This document shows positions 23,304 to 30,863 of a stretch of 64,000 nt of DNA, one piece after another. The first letter of the stretch is position 1. The number at the start of each line of letters is the position of its first letter. Made by a program: the position numbers and the translations under genes. The notes under the pieces were generated by a model. The model worked only from the letters and a program-made list of their open reading frames with translations, made no database searches and had not been told where the DNA came from. This DNA comes from an uncultured Acetatifactor sp. (GTDB lineage: Bacteria > Bacillota > Clostridia > Lachnospirales > Lachnospiraceae), in contig CAJUCT010000021.1 of the NCBI GenBank assembly GCA_910585015.1, forward strand, positions 1-64,000, given 5' to 3'.

Positions 23304-24908
23304 ATGAAGCTAATGTTTATAGGTGCGGACCATGAAGTGACGGGGAGCTGTCATTACCTGGAGGTAGACGGTAAGCATATTCTGGTGGATTACGGCATGG
23401 AGCAGGGGGTCAATGTGTTTGAGAATATGCCCCTGCCTGTGGATGAGGCGCTGATTGACTATGTGTTTCTGACCCATGCCCATATCGATCATTCCGGCCT
23501 GCTGCCCCTCTTGTATGCCAAGGGCTTTCGGGGGCAGATCTATATGACCCATGCCACGGCGGATCTGTGCAGTATCATGCTCCGTGACTGTGCCCATATC
23601 CAGATGGCCGAGGCGGAGTGGAAGAACCGCAAGGCCAAGAGGAGCGCGTCCCAGCCCGCCATGGATCCCCTCTACACCATGGAGGATGCGGAGGGCTGTA
23701 TCAAGCGTATTGTAGCCTGCGGTTACGACACGGAGATCCAGATCACCGAGAATATAAAGATTCGTTTTACGGACATAGGGCATCTGCTGGGATCCGCAAG
23801 TATAGAGGTATGGCTGACGGAGAATGGCACCACCCGCAAGCTTGTATTTTCGGGAGATATCGGCAATAAAGACCTGCCGTTGCTCAGGGATCCCCACCAC
23901 ACCCGGGAGGCGGACTATGTCATTATGGAGTCCACTTATGGGGATCGGTATCACGGCAAGGATAAACTGGACTATGTGGCGGCGCTGGCCCAGATCCTGC
24001 AGGAGACCTTTGACAGAGGGGGTAATGTGGTGATTCCCTCCTTCGCGGTGGGGCGTACCCAGGAACTGCTGTATTTTCTGCGGCAAGTTAAGGTGGGCCG
24101 CCTGGTGAAGGGACATGAGGATTTTCCTGTATATGTAGACAGTCCCCTGGCGGTGGAGGCCACCAATATTTTCCAGGAGAACCGTCTGGAGTGCTTCGAC
24201 GGGGAGGCTCTGGAATATGTGAAGGAGGGCATTAATCCTCTGTCCTTTGCGGGATTACGCCTGTCCATCACCAGCGACGAATCCATAGCCATCAATTTTA
24301 ACACCACGCCCAAGGTGATCATCTCCGCCTCCGGCATGTGTGAGGCAGGACGTATCCGCCATCATTTAAAACATAATCTGTGGCGTCCGGAGTCCACGAT
24401 CCTCTTTGTGGGTTATCAGGCCGTGGGAACCCTGGGCCGTGCCATTGTGGAGGGGGCCAAGGAGGTTAAGCTCTTCGGCGAGCCCATTGAGGTGCGGGCA
24501 TCCATCAAAAAGCTGGTGGGCATGAGCGGCCATGCGGACAAGGACGGGCTGCTGGAATGGGTGAATGCCTTTGAGGAAAAACCCAAAAAGGTTTTTGTGG
24601 TACACGGCGAAGACAGCGTGTGCATGAACTTTGTGGAATGTCTGAAGATCGAGCACGGACAGAGGGCTTATGCGCCCTACAGCGGTTCGGAGTTTGATCT
24701 GATTGCCAATAAATTTACTTACGAGGCGGAGCCCGTACCCGTCAAGAAGAGGGCTGCGGCGGCCACCGGCGTATTTGCCCGTCTGGTAGCCGCAGGCCAG
24801 CGCCTGGTGGCAATGATCGCCAAGTGCGACGGCTGGGCCAACAAGGATCAGGCCAAGTTAGCGGATCAGATTAACTCGCTGTGTGACAAGTGGGAGAGGA
24901 ATATTTGA
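23304..24908 (+). CDS. MBL-fold, beta-CASP RNA metallo-hydrolase
   Basis: The metallo-beta-lactamase core has THAHIDHSG (57-65) for the two metals. Further motifs are DIGHLLGSASIEVW and FSGDIGNKD, and then the beta-CASP insertion (STYGDRYH, IPSFAVGRTQELLYFLR, IISASGMCEAGRIRHHLKH). Family members such as archaeal CPSF homologues and bacterial YSH1-like enzymes cut or trim RNA. A C-terminal extension of about 70 residues (KRAAAATGVFARLV...) is not part of the core. AGGAGG precedes the ATG. It probably shares an operon with thyA and the reductase gene; a functional link to thymidylate synthesis is not known. Confidence 0.88.
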   Translation: MKLMFIGADHEVTGSCHYLEVDGKHILVDYGMEQGVNVFENMPLPVDEALIDYVFLTHAHIDHSGLLPLLYAKGFRGQIYMTHATADLCSIMLRDCAHIQMAEAEWKNRKAKRSASQPAMDPLYTMEDAEGCIKRIVACGYDTEIQITENIKIRFTDIGHLLGSASIEVWLTENGTTRKLVFSGDIGNKDLPLLRDPHHTREADYVIMESTYGDRYHGKDKLDYVAALAQILQETFDRGGNVVIPSFAVGRTQELLYFLRQVKVGRLVKGHEDFPVYVDSPLAVEATNIFQENRLECFDGEALEYVKEGINPLSFAGLRLSITSDESIAINFNTTPKVIISASGMCEAGRIRHHLKHNLWRPESTILFVGYQAVGTLGRAIVEGAKEVKLFGEPIEVRASIKKLVGMSGHADKDGLLEWVNAFEEKPKKVFVVHGEDSVCMNFVECLKIEHGQRAYAPYSGSEFDLIANKFTYEAEPVPVKKRAAAATGVFARLVAAGQRLVAMIAKCDGWANKDQAKLADQINSLCDKWERNI

Positions 24909-24959
24909 GCGGCCCGTGGCTGTGAACGGGTGACGAGATAACAAGGAGAAAGAGGGACA

Positions 24960-25808
24960 ATGAGCGTAGCGGACAATCTATTTATCAATATGTGTCGGGA
25001 CATTCTGGAGAACGGCACCAGCACCGAGGGGGAGAAGGTGCGCCCCCATTGGGAGGACGGCGCTCCGGCATATACCATCAAGAAGTTTGGCGTGGTAAAC
25101 CGGTACGATCTGTCCAGGGAGTTTCCCATCATGACCCTGCGGCGCACTGCCCTGAAGAACGCCACGGACGAGATGCTGTGGATTTGGCAGCAAAAGTCCA
25201 ACAATATTCATGACCTGCACAGCCACATCTGGGACGAGTGGGCGGATGAAGAGGGGTCCATCGGCAAGGCATACGGTTATCAGATGGGGGTGAAGCACCA
25301 GTATAAGGAGGGGATGATGGATCAGGTGGATCGTGTGATCTACGACCTGAAGAACAATCCCTTTAGCCGCCGCATCATGACCAATATCTATGTGCATCAG
25401 GATCTTCATGAGATGCGGCTGTATCCCTGTGCCTACAGTATGACTTTCAATGTGACCCAGAAGCCGGGGCAGGAGAAGCTTATATTAAATGCCATACTGA
25501 ACCAGCGTTCCCAGGACGTGCTGATGGCCAACAACTGGAACGTGGTGCAGTATGCCGTGCTGATGCATATGCTGGCCCAGGTCTGCGGTATGCAGGTGGG
25601 AGAGTTGGTGCATGTAATTGCGGATGCCCATATCTATGATCGGCATGTGCCGCTTGTCAGGGAGTTGATCGCCAGAGAGCCCCATGAGGCGCCGACTTTC
25701 TGGCTCAATCCGGATATTCATGATTTTTACCGGTTCACCAAGGAGGACGTGAGGGTGGATGGTTATGTGACCGGCGAGCAGATCAGGGATATTCCCATTG
25801 CTATTTAA
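24960..25808 (+). CDS. thyA: Thymidylate synthase
   Basis: The 282-residue enzyme makes dTMP from dUMP with methylene-tetrahydrofolate. The catalytic cysteine is C157 in LYPCAYSMTFNV; the phosphate-binding segment reads NPFSRRIMTNIY, and the nucleotide site NQRSQDVLMANNWN, with HVIADAHIYDRHV near the C-terminus. The sequence belongs to a divergent clostridial ThyA branch, where PCAYS replaces the common PCH. The next gene is dihydrofolate reductase, which recycles the dihydrofolate produced. Confidence 0.93.
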   Translation: MSVADNLFINMCRDILENGTSTEGEKVRPHWEDGAPAYTIKKFGVVNRYDLSREFPIMTLRRTALKNATDEMLWIWQQKSNNIHDLHSHIWDEWADEEGSIGKAYGYQMGVKHQYKEGMMDQVDRVIYDLKNNPFSRRIMTNIYVHQDLHEMRLYPCAYSMTFNVTQKPGQEKLILNAILNQRSQDVLMANNWNVVQYAVLMHMLAQVCGMQVGELVHVIADAHIYDRHVPLVRELIAREPHEAPTFWLNPDIHDFYRFTKEDVRVDGYVTGEQIRDIPIAI

Positions 25809-25830
25809 GGATAAAAAGGAGTATGAATAT

Positions 25831-26325
25831 ATGAATATCATTGTGGCTGTAGACCAAAACTGGGCCATCGGCAACAAAGGGGATCTGCTGGTGCGCATCC
25901 CCAACGATCATAAGCATTTCCGGGAGGAGACCACAGGCAGGGTAGTGGTGCTGGGCCGCAAGACCCTGGAGACCTTTCCCCAGGGGATGCCCCTGAAGAA
26001 CCGCACGAACATTATTCTTACCCATGATTCCAAGTATCAGGTCAAGGATGCCCTCATTGTGCATTCCGTGGAGGAACTGATGGAGCGGCTGCGGGAGTAC
26101 GACGACCAGGATATCTATATCATCGGAGGGGACAGTGTGTACCGTCAGCTGCTGCCCTACTGCAATGTGGCCCATGTGACAAAGATCGACCATGCTTATG
26201 AGGCGGATGCCTTTTTCCCCAATCTGGATCAGGATCCGGCTTGGGAGATCACGGCGGACAGCGACGAGCAGACCTATTTTGACATTGCCTATCAGTTTCT
26301 GAGGTACGAGCGCAAGAACCGATAA
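25831..26325 (+). CDS. folA: Dihydrofolate reductase
   Basis: The 164-residue protein matches DHFR: MNIIVAVDQNWAIGNKGDLL at the start, VVVLGRKTLETFP, and DIYIIGGDSVYRQLL. It reduces dihydrofolate to tetrahydrofolate with NADPH. AAAAGGAG at 25815-25821 places the start at 25831, 22 bp after thyA. The acidic substrate-site residue on the first helix appears to be Asp in NDHKHF. The terminator at 26330 closes the operon. Confidence 0.93.
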   Translation: MNIIVAVDQNWAIGNKGDLLVRIPNDHKHFREETTGRVVVLGRKTLETFPQGMPLKNRTNIILTHDSKYQVKDALIVHSVEELMERLREYDDQDIYIIGGDSVYRQLLPYCNVAHVTKIDHAYEADAFFPNLDQDPAWEITADSDEQTYFDIAYQFLRYERKNR

Positions 26326-26329
26326 AGTT

Positions 26330-26372
26330 GGGGAAGATATTTTTTGCAGGAGAAAAAATATCTTCCCCATTT
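26330..26372 (+). terminator. Strong intrinsic terminator
   Basis: GGGGAAGATATTTTTT pairs with AAAAAATATCTTCCCC across a short loop (26330-26368), followed by ATTTTAT. Confidence 0.85.
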
Positions 26373-26493
26373 TATAAGTTTATAAGAGTAATATGCAGGA
26401 AAAGGAAACAGAAAGCAATTCCGTCTTTCAAAATTAAGAGACAGAGGAGTTGAATAGACAAAACCTATTTTTATGGCAAGAAAGAGAGTGCAT

Positions 26494-28035
26494 ATGAAAA
26501 AATATTATCAATATTTATGGAAAGAAATTGTAATGCGTTTGTGCTTTCATATTCTATATATGTGTGCAATTGCTGCGTTGCCATATATTATAAAAAATAT
26601 GGTTGATTGTAAATTCGTAAATGGTATTTATGATGTTATAAAATGGATTATTATATTTGCCGCATTTGTTTTAATGGGAATGGGAGCACAATATGTTACG
26701 CAGCGCAGTGCATGGAAACTGGACAAGAAGTTTTATGAGAGGATTCGACAAGAGTATTTTCTGGCAATTATAAAGAAAAAACCGGAAGAATTTGGTAAAA
26801 AAAAGATTGGTGAGTATTTATCACAAATAAATAATGATATTGCTGGCTGTGAAGAATATATAGAATATGTAATGGAAGTCTGTGAATCGGTTATTGGACT
26901 AATAGTATATGCAATTTACATTTTCCTGTTGGATATGCGTATTGCATGTATCATTTATTTGGCGGCATTTATTACATTGTTCTTGCCAAGAGTAACAGGT
27001 ACCAAGCTATCCAATAAAAAGCAGTTTTTATTAAGTGAAACAGGAAAATATACAAATACAGTAATGGATTTATTAAAGGGTTTTTCTTTTATAAATCGTT
27101 ATACGGAAAAGGCAATTTTTGATGAACATGGAAAATCGCTGCATTTAATGGAGAATGCCAGATATGCATATGGGAAATATAAAACATTTGCAAATGTATT
27201 AAATGGAAGTGTGATGTATATTGTAAATACGGCGGCATTTGGAATTATTGCCATATTATTATGTGCGGGGAGTATTACTGCTGGTGTCGCTACCGCTACT
27301 ATTTCCTATATTCAGGATTTTATGTTTCCTCTCAGAACCATTATAGATTCAATCAGTGCGGTAAAAGCAGTAGAAGGAATAAAAAATCGTATCGTTGAAG
27401 AAATAGAGAACACAAGATACATATCAATCAGTAAAGCAGTGTTCAGAGACGAAGTCAGAATAGATAAGGTTTCACTTGCATTTGCTGATTTTGAACTGAA
27501 TGAGATATCATATACATTTGTGAAGGGGAAAACTTATGCGATTACGGGAAACAGTGGAACAGGAAAAAGTACAATCTTAAAGATTATAACACAGCGAATA
27601 ATGCAGAAAACAGGAGATGTATGGATCGATAATTTAGAAGCAAATTATGATTTGTGTAATGATTTAATTTTCTATTCAGAACAAGGCTCGCACGTATATG
27701 CCGCTCCTTATCAGGATAACGTGACGATGTTCGGAAGCTATAAATATGAAAAAAATATAGAAAAATTGACAGGGTCAGATCGGTATAACTCAATTTACGA
27801 TTCGAAAAACTGCAATGAATTAAGTGGGGGAGAAAAACAGATTGTATTATTAGCAAGAGCGCTGTTGTCAGATAAAGAAATTTTAGTTTTGGATGAACCT
27901 TTTTCGGCTATGAATAAGGATTTAGAGGTCAATCTGACAAAAGAATTGTTGGGTTCCGGAAAAACCATTATATTGGTTACGCACAATATCGAAAAGGAGT
28001 ATTTGGACATGTTCGATTACGTTATTTCTCTATAG
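26494..28035 (+). CDS. ABC transporter, fused permease and ATPase, AT-rich
   Basis: Residues 1-310 form a six-helix ABC exporter membrane domain, and the C-terminal third an ATPase: GNSGTGKST (Walker A), ELSGGEKQIVLLARALL (signature), ILVLDEP (Walker B) and the late His in VTHNIEKE. Codons are strikingly A/T-rich (many AAA, AAT, ATA, TTA) compared with all neighbours, which points to recent transfer. It has no partner half-transporter or obvious substrate gene; peptide or bacteriocin export is one possibility. The ATG at 26494 is chosen over 26473 because a purine run (AAGAAAGAGAG) precedes it; both are weak. Confidence 0.82.
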   Translation: MKKYYQYLWKEIVMRLCFHILYMCAIAALPYIIKNMVDCKFVNGIYDVIKWIIIFAAFVLMGMGAQYVTQRSAWKLDKKFYERIRQEYFLAIIKKKPEEFGKKKIGEYLSQINNDIAGCEEYIEYVMEVCESVIGLIVYAIYIFLLDMRIACIIYLAAFITLFLPRVTGTKLSNKKQFLLSETGKYTNTVMDLLKGFSFINRYTEKAIFDEHGKSLHLMENARYAYGKYKTFANVLNGSVMYIVNTAAFGIIAILLCAGSITAGVATATISYIQDFMFPLRTIIDSISAVKAVEGIKNRIVEEIENTRYISISKAVFRDEVRIDKVSLAFADFELNEISYTFVKGKTYAITGNSGTGKSTILKIITQRIMQKTGDVWIDNLEANYDLCNDLIFYSEQGSHVYAAPYQDNVTMFGSYKYEKNIEKLTGSDRYNSIYDSKNCNELSGGEKQIVLLARALLSDKEILVLDEPFSAMNKDLEVNLTKELLGSGKTIILVTHNIEKEYLDMFDYVISL

Positions 28036-28120
28036 GATTTTGGCTTTCTGAATGCGGGTAACTGCACCGGATCGTATCAATTTGCAAGAGATATCGAATA
28101 CGAAAAGGAGCAGTTGATTC

Positions 28121-28320
28121 ATGAACAGAGAAGAATTGTTAGAATTATGGTTGCGTGAAGACCAAGCAGCCCACATCCACGGATGGAGTTTCTCCCACAT
28201 AAGAGGGAAGTACCAGGAGGGGAGTTTTTGCTGTCCCTGAGCCATCCCTGCCGCAATCTGGCGGCACGGAAAGTTACCGTTTTCTTCTGGTTGCCCAAAA
28301 GGCGAAAACCTGAAATTTCG
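28121..28320 (+). pseudogene. Remnant of a SAM-dependent methyltransferase gene
   Basis: From ATG 28121, behind AAAAGGAG, the frame reads MNREELLELWLREDQAAHIH, then GWSFSHIRGKYQE, an N-terminus typical of small class I methyltransferases in Firmicutes. It stops at 28240. In the next frame, from about 28218, comes EFLLSLSHPCRNLAA, which in these enzymes follows the SAM motif. About 25 codons with the glycine-rich SAM loop are missing at the joint, and a further frame change follows near 28270. It is a decayed gene fragment left beside the AT-rich ABC gene. Confidence 0.6.
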
Positions 28321-28322
28321 TG

Positions 28323-28350
28323 TTGACATTGAAAGGGAAAGGTTTATAAT
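28323..28350 (+). promoter_or_regulatory. Strong predicted promoter of ilvE
   Basis: TTGACA (28323-28328), 16 bp and TATAAT (28345-28350) precede the ilvE start by 60 nt. Confidence 0.75.
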
Positions 28351-28409
28351 AAACAAAAACGCATTTTCTATACACGGGTACAGAAAAGAGGAAAGGATGA
28401 GGGTTTGAG

Positions 28410-29435
28410 ATGGAAAAGAAGAACATCGACTGGAGCAATATAGGCTTTGGATATGTACAGACAGACTATCGGTATGTGTCCAATTTCACCGATGGGGCAT
28501 GGGACGGAGGTGTGCTGACGCAGGATTCCAATATCGTGCTGAATGAGTGCGCCGGGGTTTTGCAGTATGCCCAGACCATCTTTGAGGGCCTTAAGGCATA
28601 TACCACAGAGGACGGCCATATAGTGACCTTCCGTCCGGATCTGAATGCGGAGCGTATGATGGATTCCGCGGCCAGGCTGGAGATGCCGGTATTCCCCAAG
28701 GAGAGATTTATTGATGCGGTGAATCAGGTGGTGGCGGCCAACGAGGCTTATGTCCCCCCCTACGGCAGCGGAGCGACTCTGTACCTGCGTCCCTATATGT
28801 TCGGTATGAATTCGGTTATCGGTGTAAAGCCTGCGGACGACTATCAGTTCAGACTTTTCTGTACCCCTGTAGGCCCCTATTTTAAGGGAGGAGCGAAGCC
28901 CCTGACTATCCGTGTCAGCGATTTTGACAGGGCAGCTCCCAATGGCACGGGCCATATCAAGGCAGGGCTTAACTATGCCATGAGCCTGCATGCCATTGTA
29001 TCCGCTCATCATGAGGGATATGATGAGAATATGTACTTAGATCCCAAGACCCGCACTAAAGTGGAGGAGACGGGCGGCGCCAACTTCCTGTTTGTGACCA
29101 GGGACGGCAAAGTGGTAACTCCCAAGTCAGACAGCATCCTGCCCTCCATCACCCGCCGTTCCTTGGTTCATGTGGCCCAGAAATATCTGGGCCTGGAAGT
29201 GGAGGAGAGGGAAGTGCTCTTGGAGGAAGTGCAGGATTTCGCGGAGTGCGGCCTGTGCGGCACGGCGGCGGTTATCTCTCCTGTGGGCAAAATTGTGGAT
29301 CACGGCAGGGAGATCTGTCTGCCCAGCGGTATGAGCGAGATGGGTCCTGTCACCAAGAAGCTGTATGACACCCTGACGGGTATCCAGATGGGACGCATCC
29401 AGGCTCCCGAGGGATGGATTCATGTAATCAAATAA
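28410..29435 (+). CDS. ilvE: Branched-chain amino acid aminotransferase
   Basis: This fold-type IV PLP enzyme (341 residues) performs the last step of Ile, Leu and Val synthesis and the first of their breakdown. The PLP lysine is K184 in GHIKAGLNYAMSL. Other family markers are QTIFEGLKAY, FRPDLNAERM, LYLRPYMFG and ETGGANFLFV, followed by GTAAVISPVG. It is the longer class II type. It has its own promoter and terminator and appears monocistronic. Confidence 0.93.
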   Translation: MEKKNIDWSNIGFGYVQTDYRYVSNFTDGAWDGGVLTQDSNIVLNECAGVLQYAQTIFEGLKAYTTEDGHIVTFRPDLNAERMMDSAARLEMPVFPKERFIDAVNQVVAANEAYVPPYGSGATLYLRPYMFGMNSVIGVKPADDYQFRLFCTPVGPYFKGGAKPLTIRVSDFDRAAPNGTGHIKAGLNYAMSLHAIVSAHHEGYDENMYLDPKTRTKVEETGGANFLFVTRDGKVVTPKSDSILPSITRRSLVHVAQKYLGLEVEEREVLLEEVQDFAECGLCGTAAVISPVGKIVDHGREICLPSGMSEMGPVTKKLYDTLTGIQMGRIQAPEGWIHVIK

Positions 29436-29453
29436 AAACGATCCGGCACAATG

Positions 29454-29495
29454 CGTCCGATCTGCGAGGAGAACCTTTCGGATCGGACGTTTTTT
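29454..29495 (+). terminator. Intrinsic terminator of ilvE
   Basis: CGTCCGATC (29454-29462) pairs with GATCGGACG (29481-29489), then TTTTTT. Confidence 0.82.
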
Positions 29496-29571
29496 CAAGA
29501 ATTTTATAGACCGGTCATTATTCTGGTGCCCCTGCGCTGACAGAGGGGTATTATCTTGGGAGGAGCATGTC

Positions 29572-30834
29572 ATGAAATTCCTGCACACAGGGGATCTTCA
29601 TATTGGAAAAAAATTGTTTGAGGCGTCGGTATTGGAGGATCAGGCACACATTCTGAACCAGATCCATGAGATTGCCCTGGCGGAGCAGGTGCAGGCGGTG
29701 GTGCTGGCGGGGGATCTGTACGACCGAAGCGTACCTCCCGCGGAGGCCGTGACCCTGCTGGATGATTTTTTAACCCGGCTGGTGCAGGCGGGTATCCCGG
29801 TGATAGCCGTCAGCGGCAACCATGATTCCCCGGAGCGCATTTCCTTTGGGGAGAAAATTCTGGAGAAGCAGGGCCTGTATCTGGCCGGTGTCTATGAAGG
29901 CAGCCTGCGCCGGGTGGAGATCTCGGACGGGGAGACCAAAGTGTGCTTTGTGTGCCTGCCCTTTGTGAAGCCGGCCCAGGTGGAGGAAACCACCAGCGCC
30001 GGGGCAGTGGCGAGAATACTGTATAAAGAGGGACTGCTGGCGGATGATATAAGCGGGCAGGAACAGGATAAAGACACGGCGCAAAAACAGGAGAAGGCGG
30101 CTGCACAAGAAAATACGGCAGAGGGACCGATGACAGGCAGTGAAGGCATGGATGTATGTGAGGTTCCTATGCGCCAAGTGCTGGTCACCCACTACTTTGT
30201 CACGGGGGAAAACGGCCAGGCCCCGCAGCTGGCGGATTCCGAGACCAGTGTGGACGTGGGCGGCATTGACAATATCCCGGCGGATGTTTTTAAGGCTTTT
30301 GACTATGTGGCTCTGGGGCATATCCACAGATGTCAGCAGGTGGGCGAGGGGCCAATCTGGTATGCCGGAGCGCCCATGAAGTATTCCTTTTCCGAGACGA
30401 GGGATACCAAGAGCGTCAATATCGTGGAACTGCGGGGACAGGATCCGGTCACGGTCACCCGCAGGTATCTGACGCCTATCCGAGAGATGCGCTGTATCAA
30501 AGGACAGCTGCGGGATTTGATCCGTCCGGAGACGGTGGGGGCGGAGGGAGTATCCAGTGAAGATTATATCCAGGCAACCCTGACTGACCGGGAGGAACTG
30601 ATAGACCCCATCGGTGTCCTGAGAAGCGTATATCCCAATGTGATGCAGATTTTGTCCCAGCGGTATGAGGAAGCCGGTAGGGACAATTATGTGAGCCGTC
30701 TTCAGGACAGACGCAGAGAGCCGCAGGAACTATTTGGGGACTTTTATGAAATGCTGACAGGGGAGAAACTATCCGAGAGTCAGCGGGAACTGGCGCGGGA
30801 TGTGGCGGAGCGTTTATTAAGCCCTGAGGGCTGA
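29572..30834 (+). CDS. sbcD: Exonuclease SbcD (Mre11-type nuclease subunit)
   Basis: The calcineurin-like phosphoesterase core shows all signatures: HTGDLHIGK, LAGDLYDRSVPP, VSGNHDSPERI, and further on VLVTHYFV and LGHIHRCQ. With SbcC it forms the Mre11-Rad50-type complex that opens DNA hairpins and processes double-strand ends. A Gln/Glu/Lys-rich insertion of about 40 residues (around 160-200) is not in the core. The adjacent sbcC start lies 29 bp downstream. Confidence 0.93.
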   Translation: MKFLHTGDLHIGKKLFEASVLEDQAHILNQIHEIALAEQVQAVVLAGDLYDRSVPPAEAVTLLDDFLTRLVQAGIPVIAVSGNHDSPERISFGEKILEKQGLYLAGVYEGSLRRVEISDGETKVCFVCLPFVKPAQVEETTSAGAVARILYKEGLLADDISGQEQDKDTAQKQEKAAAQENTAEGPMTGSEGMDVCEVPMRQVLVTHYFVTGENGQAPQLADSETSVDVGGIDNIPADVFKAFDYVALGHIHRCQQVGEGPIWYAGAPMKYSFSETRDTKSVNIVELRGQDPVTVTRRYLTPIREMRCIKGQLRDLIRPETVGAEGVSSEDYIQATLTDREELIDPIGVLRSVYPNVMQILSQRYEEAGRDNYVSRLQDRRREPQELFGDFYEMLTGEKLSESQRELARDVAERLLSPEG

Positions 30835-30863
30835 GGGAGGGGCATTGTCCGGAAAGGAGCAGC

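Noticed and set aside
26390..26410. Additional copy of the two-hairpin repeat (ATATGCAGGAAA near 26392)
   Set aside because: Only the short trailing motif is present; neither hairpin can be drawn.
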